Assembly: GCA_012797575.1 (NCBI GenBank)
Contig: JAAZOW010000134.1
Span: 1 to 9,021, forward strand
DNA length: 9,021 nt
Direction of reading: 5' to 3'
Source of the DNA: Methanomicrobiales archaeon
Lineage (GTDB): Archaea; Halobacteriota; Methanomicrobia; Methanomicrobiales; Methanoculleaceae
Shown here: positions 5,224 through 9,021 of the stretch, piece after piece
Numbering within the stretch: the first letter of the stretch is position 1
How the letters are laid out: the number at the start of each line of letters is the position of its first letter
The notes under the pieces: generated by a model
What the model was told of the DNA's origin: nothing
The model's input: the letters and a program-made list of their open reading frames with translations, nothing else
Database searches by the model: none
Program-made: the position numbers and the translations under genes

Positions 5224-6437
5224 AAACAATTCTTGAGTACGGTGATACCTGCAACCACTGCCTCGGCCGGTTCTTCGGCAAGCGGTCGTTTGGGTTGACG
5301 AACGAAGAACGGGGGAGGGCGCTCCGGATCACGCACGAGATAGTGATAAACGAGCCGCACCAGGAACCGGACCCGAAATCCTGCTGGATCTGCGGCGGCG
5401 AAACTTCCCGGGCAGATGTCTGGGCAGCGAAGGTTGCAGAGGCCACTTTGGGGATAGGGTTTGATACGTTCCTCATCGGGACGAGAGTCCCGCCCCTGAT
5501 GGCGGAGAGTGAGGAGATGGTCTGGAGCGATCTCTCCTTAGGTGATCCCGAACCCCTGAAGGCTGAGATGAACCGGGAGGTCGGCAAGATCGTCTCTGAG
5601 TTGACCGGGAAGGCGGTCGACTTCACCAGACCCGATGTTGTTGCGATCCTCGATCTCTCTGACGGGACCGTCGAGGTACAGATCAACCCCGTCTTCTTCT
5701 CCGGCCGCTACATGAAGTACGAGCGGGGGATCCCGCAGACCCGCTGGGATTGCCGGGCGTGCCGGGGGGCAGGATGCGAACGGTGCGACTTTACCGGTAA
5801 GCAGTATGCTGACTCGGTCGAGGAGCTGATCGGCCGAACGGTGATCGAGGCCTTCGATGCTGATGATGCCACCCTGCATGGTGCCGGCCGGGAAGATATC
5901 GATGCCCGCATGCTCGGGTCGGGCCGCCCTTTCATCATGGAGGTTGAGGTGCCGCAGAGACGGGCGGTGGATCTCGTAGCGCTTGAGGAGGAGATCAACC
6001 AGAAGGCTGAAGGCAGGGTCGCAGTCCACCTGACCGGATGGGCGGACCGGAAGATGGTGCAAACCCTTAAATCAGACAAAGCGCATAAAAAGTACAGGAT
6101 CCTGGTCGAGACTGGCAGCCCTGTAGCGCCAGGTGCGTTCAAGGCGGCCCTCGATCAGCTGAAAGGTGTAACTATACAACAGCGCACCCCCATGCGGGTG
6201 TCACACCGGCGGGCGGATAGGGTTCGGGAACGGCAGGTCATCGATATCCAGTGTACTGGCAGGGTTGACGACCGATACTGGGTTGAGGTCGTCGGCGAAG
6301 CAGGCCTCTACATCAAAGAACTTGTATCAGGAGATGGCGGCAGGACCCGCCCCAGCCTCGCCCAGATCCTGGGGCGCACCGCAAGTGTTGTCAGTCTCGA
6401 CGTGGTGCAGGTCAGAACAACGAACGAAGAATGGTGA
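5202..6437 (+). CDS. pus10: tRNA pseudouridine synthase Pus10 (positions 54 and 55)
   Basis: The product is 411 residues, in the archaeal Pus10 range. Pus10 isomerises U54 and U55 in the tRNA T-loop. The N-terminal accessory part has a metal-binding pair of CxxC motifs, C17-C20 (CNHCLGRFFGK) and C61-C64 (CWICGG). A second cluster, C184-C187 and C192-C195 (CRACRGAGCERC), precedes DFTGKQYADSVEELIG, a Pus10 signature at the start of the catalytic domain. The catalytic loop is GREDIDARMLGSGRPF with the likely catalytic Asp at 234 (the second Asp of EDID, by family analogy). Late motifs include THE TPMRVSHRRADRVRER segment, which is standard in the family, and VEVVGEAGLYIKELVSGDGG, the C-terminal uridine-pocket region. 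The gene overlaps trmY, whose enzyme methylates the pseudouridine 54 made here. L21e follows ten bases after the stop. Identification is firm. Confidence 0.96.
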   Translation: MEIVDAIKTILEYGDTCNHCLGRFFGKRSFGLTNEERGRALRITHEIVINEPHQEPDPKSCWICGGETSRADVWAAKVAEATLGIGFDTFLIGTRVPPLMAESEEMVWSDLSLGDPEPLKAEMNREVGKIVSELTGKAVDFTRPDVVAILDLSDGTVEVQINPVFFSGRYMKYERGIPQTRWDCRACRGAGCERCDFTGKQYADSVEELIGRTVIEAFDADDATLHGAGREDIDARMLGSGRPFIMEVEVPQRRAVDLVALEEEINQKAEGRVAVHLTGWADRKMVQTLKSDKAHKKYRILVETGSPVAPGAFKAALDQLKGVTIQQRTPMRVSHRRADRVRERQVIDIQCTGRVDDRYWVEVVGEAGLYIKELVSGDGGRTRPSLAQILGRTASVVSLDVVQVRTTNEEW

Positions 6438-6446
6438 GTAAATCGT

Positions 6447-6740
6447 ATGGCACGTCATAATGGGCCACGCAAAAAAACGCGGCATAAGTTCAAGAAGACC
6501 CTTCGAAGGCGCGGTATCCCCCCGGTATCATCGGTAATTCAAGAGTTTGAAGTCGGGCAGAGGGTGCACGTCGTTATCGAACCGAGTGTTCAGAAGGGCA
6601 TGCCTCATCGGAGATTCCACGGAAAGACGGGGACGGTCATCGGGCAGCGCGGGCGCGCATGGCTGCTCGAGATACGGGATGGGGATGCAATAAAACAGGT
6701 GATCGCAAGACCGCAACATCTAAGAGCGCAGAGGGTATAA
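6447..6740 (+). CDS. rpl21e: 50S ribosomal protein L21e
   Basis: The product is 97 residues, the normal archaeal L21e length. It begins with a basic tail (MARHNGPRKKTRHKFKKTLR) followed by RRGIPPVSSVIQEFEVGQRV, a HVVIEPSVQKGMPHRRFHGK segment, and TGTVIGQRGRAWLLEI, which together form the SH3-like barrel of L21e. The GMPHRRFHGKTGTV part is the most diagnostic. L21e is a large-subunit protein shared only by archaea and eukaryotes. GGTGA at 6433-6437, which includes the pus10 stop codon, lies nine bases before the ATG and serves as ribosome binding site. RpoF follows after 22 bases, and the pair L21e-RpoF is a well-known euryarchaeal neighbourhood, also joined by DUF655 and KsgA downstream as here. 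Identification is firm. Confidence 0.97.
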   Translation: MARHNGPRKKTRHKFKKTLRRRGIPPVSSVIQEFEVGQRVHVVIEPSVQKGMPHRRFHGKTGTVIGQRGRAWLLEIRDGDAIKQVIARPQHLRAQRV

Positions 6741-6762
6741 ACCTCAGGCAACAGTGATTGGC

Positions 6763-7113
6763 ATGAGAGTTAAACGAATCGTTAGCGAAGAGCGTATAGT
6801 GCTTCCCGAATTACGTGACACCCTGCTCGCCGTAGAAGCAGCCCGACTCGAATCCGGAGAGGAGATGTCCTACGAGCTTCGTAAGAGCATCGAGCATGCC
6901 AATCATCTCACGAAGACGTCTGCGGAGAAGGCACGCGACCTGGTCGATGCGCTCATGGAGCTTGAGAAGATAAAGGAGGAGATCGCCTACCGCATCGCGA
7001 ACCTTATGCCGCGCACCCGGGATGAACTACGGGCAATCTATGCCAAAGAACGGTTTAATCTAACGCCGGATGAGCTCGACGAGATCCTGGATCTGGTAAT
7101 GACCCACTTCTAA
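6763..7113 (+). CDS. rpoF: DNA-directed RNA polymerase subunit F (Rpb4-like)
   Basis: The product is 116 residues from the ATG at 6763; archaeal RpoF proteins are about 105-120. It starts MRVKRIVSEERIVLPELRDT, followed by helices with EEMSYELRKSIEHANHLTKT, and a C-terminal HRDC-like helical bundle with NLMPRTRDELRAIYAKERF and LTPDELDEILDLVMTHF. The MPRTRDELRAI and L(T/S)PDELDEIL segments are the family signature. RpoF pairs with RpoE (Rpb7-like) to form the stalk of archaeal RNA polymerase, which binds emerging RNA and helps open promoters. A GTG at 6754 is in frame, but the ATG at 6763 is preferred because the GTGAT at 6754-6758 then acts as a binding site with about four bases of spacing. 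The gene is followed by DUF655 after 17 bases. Family call is firm; the start is likely. Confidence 0.94.
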   Translation: MRVKRIVSEERIVLPELRDTLLAVEAARLESGEEMSYELRKSIEHANHLTKTSAEKARDLVDALMELEKIKEEIAYRIANLMPRTRDELRAIYAKERFNLTPDELDEILDLVMTHF

Positions 7114-7114
7114 A

Positions 7115-7122
7115 GGAAGGAG
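7115..7122 (+). promoter_or_regulatory. Ribosome binding site of the DUF655 gene
   Basis: GGAAGGAG sits in the 17-base gap between rpoF and the DUF655 gene and ends eight bases before the ATG at 7131. It is a clear Shine-Dalgarno match and fixes that start. Confidence 0.6.
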
Positions 7123-7130
7123 CGGTATCC

Positions 7131-7694
7131 ATGAGGACAGAGAAGAAAGAGGAGAACGCGGTAGTCATCGATGTACTCCCTATGGGGTATGCGAATGATC
7201 CACGCCCGGTCTACAAGCGCGAGCCGATCGTCCTCGCAGTCGGGGATGACCAGTTCAAGCTGCTCGAACTCATCCCGAAGGCGGGTGCCGATATCCAGAT
7301 CCACGATCGCGTCTACATCGGTGACGGGGAGCGGGACAAGATTGAACGTGTTAAACGGCGGATCGGCTACGACGACCTGACCGCGACAGCAAGACTGGAG
7401 CTCCCGTTTGTGGTCGAACAGATCGTCCGCGAGAATGAATCGAGGTTCGTCGACTTCTTCAATAAGTCTGTCCCCATAACGCCGAAGTTCCACATGCTCC
7501 ACCTGCTTCCCGGCATCGGAAAGAAGTTGATGTGGGAAGTGATCGAGCAGAGGGAGAAGAAACCGTTCGAGAGTTTTGAGGACATCTCCCGTCGGATCAA
7601 GTCGATGCCACATCCGGATCGTATGATCATCAGTCGGATCCTGCGTGAGATTGAGGATCCGAGCGAGAAATACCATATCTTTACACTGAAATGA
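7131..7694 (+). CDS. DUF655 (COG1491) predicted RNA-binding protein
   Basis: The product is 187 residues, normal for the archaeal DUF655 family. It opens with a short charged tail, then AVVIDVLPMGYANDPRPVYK, which is the family signature, and a beta-rich region (EPIVLAVGDDQFKLLELIPK to DRVYIGDGERDKIERVKRRI) that resembles an OB-like barrel. The C-terminal half has a helix-hairpin-helix motif, HLLPGIGKK (residues 124-132), followed by FESFEDISRRIKSMPHPDRM and a closing basic helix. The helix-hairpin-helix and barrel suggest nucleic-acid binding; the family is annotated as predicted RNA-binding, and I know of no proven reaction. It sits between RpoF and KsgA, an order conserved in many euryarchaea, which points to rRNA processing or ribosome assembly as an inference. 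Its stop overlaps the ksgA start (ATGA). Family identity is firm; function is open. Confidence 0.92.
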   Translation: MRTEKKEENAVVIDVLPMGYANDPRPVYKREPIVLAVGDDQFKLLELIPKAGADIQIHDRVYIGDGERDKIERVKRRIGYDDLTATARLELPFVVEQIVRENESRFVDFFNKSVPITPKFHMLHLLPGIGKKLMWEVIEQREKKPFESFEDISRRIKSMPHPDRMIISRILREIEDPSEKYHIFTLK

Positions 7695-8464
7695 GTGCTC
7701 CAAGAGATCAGCACTTCCTCATCGATCAGCGGGCGGTCGATAAGATCGCCGGTTTTGTAGATGTCTCTGGCCGGAGGGTGCTTGAGATAGGGCCCGGCGA
7801 AGGGGTCCTCACCCGCGCCCTCCTCGACCGGGGTGCAAGAGTCGTTGCGATAGAGATCGATCCGGCTCTCGTGGATGAGCTTGAGTTCCTGTTTGCCGAT
7901 GAGGTAGCAAAAGGGAACCTTGAGATCATCCCGGGCGATGCGACAAAGGTTGACTTTCCGCCGTTTGATATTGCCGTCGCGAACCTCCCCTACTCCGCCT
8001 CTTCGGAGATAACGTTCCGGCTGCTGGAATCCGGGTTTGAGGTCGCGGTCCTTATGTACCAGAAGGAGTTTGCCCGGCGAATGATAGCGCAGCCCGGGAC
8101 ACGCGGCGTCGGGCGACTCTCGGTGATGGTGCAGACGTACGCTTCGGTAAAGCCGCTACTTGAACTCTCGCCGAACGCCTTCCGCCCAAAACCTCAGGTC
8201 CGTTCCTGGGTGGTCAGGATCACGCCGCACGAGCCGCCGTATCCGCTTGCAGATAGGCGGATCTACGCAGACGTCGTCCGGGTGCTCTTCTCCTACCGGC
8301 GAAAGACCATCCGGAAGGGGCTCCAGAGCGGCAAGAATACGTTTGAGGCTACAGCGGTCGAGCAGGCGATCGCGGATCTGCCTGACGATCTCCTGCGACA
8401 GCGGCCTGAAAACCTCTCGCTTGAGGAGTTTGCGCTGATAGCAAATCGGATGAGCGGGTGCTGA
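7691..8464 (+). CDS. ksgA: 16S rRNA adenine dimethyltransferase KsgA/Dim1 (RsmA)
   Basis: The product is 257 residues, within the archaeal KsgA/Dim1 range. It dimethylates the two adjacent adenines in the 3'-terminal helix of 16S rRNA using S-adenosylmethionine, a late step in small-subunit assembly. Visible motifs are QHFLIDQRAVDKI at the start (substrate-facing N-terminus), the SAM-binding LEIGPGEGVLT (31-41), the acidic strand end VVAIEIDP, GDATKVDFP, and the catalytic NLPY at 98-101. The C-terminal helical domain includes LLELSPNAFRPKPQVRSWVV and the RVLFSYRRKTIRKGL segment, both typical. The ATG overlaps the DUF655 stop as ATGA, with no strong Shine-Dalgarno motif in front, so translation probably depends on re-initiation. 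The HemK-like methyltransferase starts two bases after the stop. Identification is firm. Confidence 0.97.
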   Translation: MSAPRDQHFLIDQRAVDKIAGFVDVSGRRVLEIGPGEGVLTRALLDRGARVVAIEIDPALVDELEFLFADEVAKGNLEIIPGDATKVDFPPFDIAVANLPYSASSEITFRLLESGFEVAVLMYQKEFARRMIAQPGTRGVGRLSVMVQTYASVKPLLELSPNAFRPKPQVRSWVVRITPHEPPYPLADRRIYADVVRVLFSYRRKTIRKGLQSGKNTFEATAVEQAIADLPDDLLRQRPENLSLEEFALIANRMSGC

Positions 8465-8465
8465 T

Positions 8466-9021
8466 GTGACTCTGGATCAGGTCTACTCGCCAGCCGAGGA
8501 CTCGTATCTCCTTCTCCGGGCGGCGCTCCGCGAGGTTCGCTTGACCGATCGGGTGCTGGAGGTTGGGACCGGGAGTGGCTATGTCGCAGCAGAACTCGTC
8601 GGGCGGGCGGCGCAGGTGGTCACGACGGATATCAACCCCCATGCCGTGGAGTGCGCCCGTGCCCGCGGCCTTGCGGCGGTCCGGACCGATCTCTTCGCCG
8701 GGCTCTCAGGCCCTTTCGACCTGGTCATCTTCAACCCGCCCTACCTGCCGACTGCCCCTGAGGAGCGGATCGATGACTGGTTGGAGCACGCGCTCGATGG
8801 TGGACCCACAGGGAGGGCGGCGATTGAGCGGTTCATCGCAGATGTTGGCCGAGTGCTCACACTGCCGGGACGGATTCTGTTGCTCGTCTCCTCCCTGACT
8901 GGCCCTGACGCGGTGCGGGAACTCTTCGCCGCCCGGGGTTTTGTCTCGTTCATCATCGACTCTGAACCGCTCGAGGGCGAGACCCTCTTTGTTCTCCGGG
9001 CGATGCGGGATCTCTGCCGGA
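8466..9021 (+). CDS. HemK-like class I methyltransferase (HemK2/Mtq2 type), 3' end cut by window
   Basis: The frame is open from the GTG at 8466 to the window end, giving 185 visible residues; relatives are about 190-205, so the gene is nearly complete. It begins MTLDQVYSPAEDSYLLLRAA; the VYxPAEDSxLLL motif near residue 6 marks the archaeal/eukaryotic HemK2 (Mtq2, TIGR00537-like) branch. The SAM-binding loop is VLEVGTGSGYVA (30-41), an acidic strand end follows in TTDINPHAVE, and the catalytic NPPYLP is at 90-95. Enzymes with this motif set methylate the glutamine of the GGQ loop of release factors; in archaea the target is presumed to be aRF1 and the activating partner a Trm112-like protein, which is not seen here. 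An ATG at 8464 reads straight into a stop, so the GTG is the start; GGTG at 8456-8459 is a plausible binding site. Confidence 0.9.
   Translation, partial: MTLDQVYSPAEDSYLLLRAALREVRLTDRVLEVGTGSGYVAAELVGRAAQVVTTDINPHAVECARARGLAAVRTDLFAGLSGPFDLVIFNPPYLPTAPEERIDDWLEHALDGGPTGRAAIERFIADVGRVLTLPGRILLLVSSLTGPDAVRELFAARGFVSFIIDSEPLEGETLFVLRAMRDLCR

Noticed and set aside
5162..6142. Minus-strand open frames across pus10
   Set aside because: They mirror pus10 codons and show no domain, start signal or binding site. Pus10 on the + strand has all expected motifs.
8563..8898. A 111-residue + strand frame inside the HemK-like gene
   Set aside because: The translation is Ser/Arg/Pro-rich without motifs. 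The frame from 8466 carries the SAM-binding loop and NPPY motif and stays open to the window end.
1..9021. A hidden defence system, mobile element, CRISPR array or RNA gene
   Set aside because: All genes read in one direction, are nearly contiguous and belong to conserved translation, targeting or RNA-modification families. No transposase, integrase, direct-repeat array, tRNA-like fold or long gap is visible.

Overview
The window is a tightly packed, single-strand block of archaeal information-processing genes. Fifteen genes all read on the + strand, and the gaps between them are at most about 24 bases. The eukaryote-like ribosomal proteins L39e, L31e, L18Ae (LX) and L21e, together with aIF6, prefoldin, RNA polymerase subunit F (Rpb4-like) and Pus10, make the organism an archaeon. 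The gene content, the GC-rich codon usage and the protein sequences best fit a methanogenic euryarchaeon of the Methanomicrobiales, probably close to Methanoculleus. The domain call is firm; the genus is a recollection-based inference that a BLAST search would settle.

Layout. Bases 1-471 hold the C-terminal part of a PP-loop ATPase-like protein (COG2117 type). Bases 496-1779 hold L39e, L31e, aIF6 and L18Ae, all large-subunit components or a 60S/50S-binding factor. Bases 1781-4631 hold prefoldin alpha, FtsY (SRP receptor) and SRP54, which form a nascent-chain folding and membrane-targeting group. Bases 4633-6437 hold TrmY and Pus10, two enzymes that act one after the other on position 54 of tRNA. 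Bases 6447-7694 hold L21e, RpoF and a DUF655 RNA-binding protein. Bases 7691-9021 hold the 16S rRNA dimethyltransferase KsgA/Dim1 and a HemK-like class I methyltransferase that runs off the window end.

How the genes work together. Most junctions are overlaps of the TGATG or ATGA type, or leave one to ten bases between stop and start, so translational coupling within one or a few long transcripts is likely. The products cover large-subunit assembly (aIF6, L-proteins), small-subunit rRNA maturation (KsgA), tRNA T-loop modification (Pus10 then TrmY), release-factor modification (the HemK-like enzyme), nascent-protein folding (prefoldin) and co-translational targeting (SRP54/FtsY). Two genes have no settled function: the PP-loop protein and DUF655.

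I see no mobile elements, CRISPR arrays, tRNA or rRNA genes, or clear terminators, and no stretch over 300 bases without a gene. I do not think the window hides a new defence or mobile system. The points worth a second look are the overlapping trmY-pus10 pair, a Gln replacing the usual Ala in the SRP54 G3 motif, the two uncharacterised proteins, and repeated start-site patterns at gene junctions.
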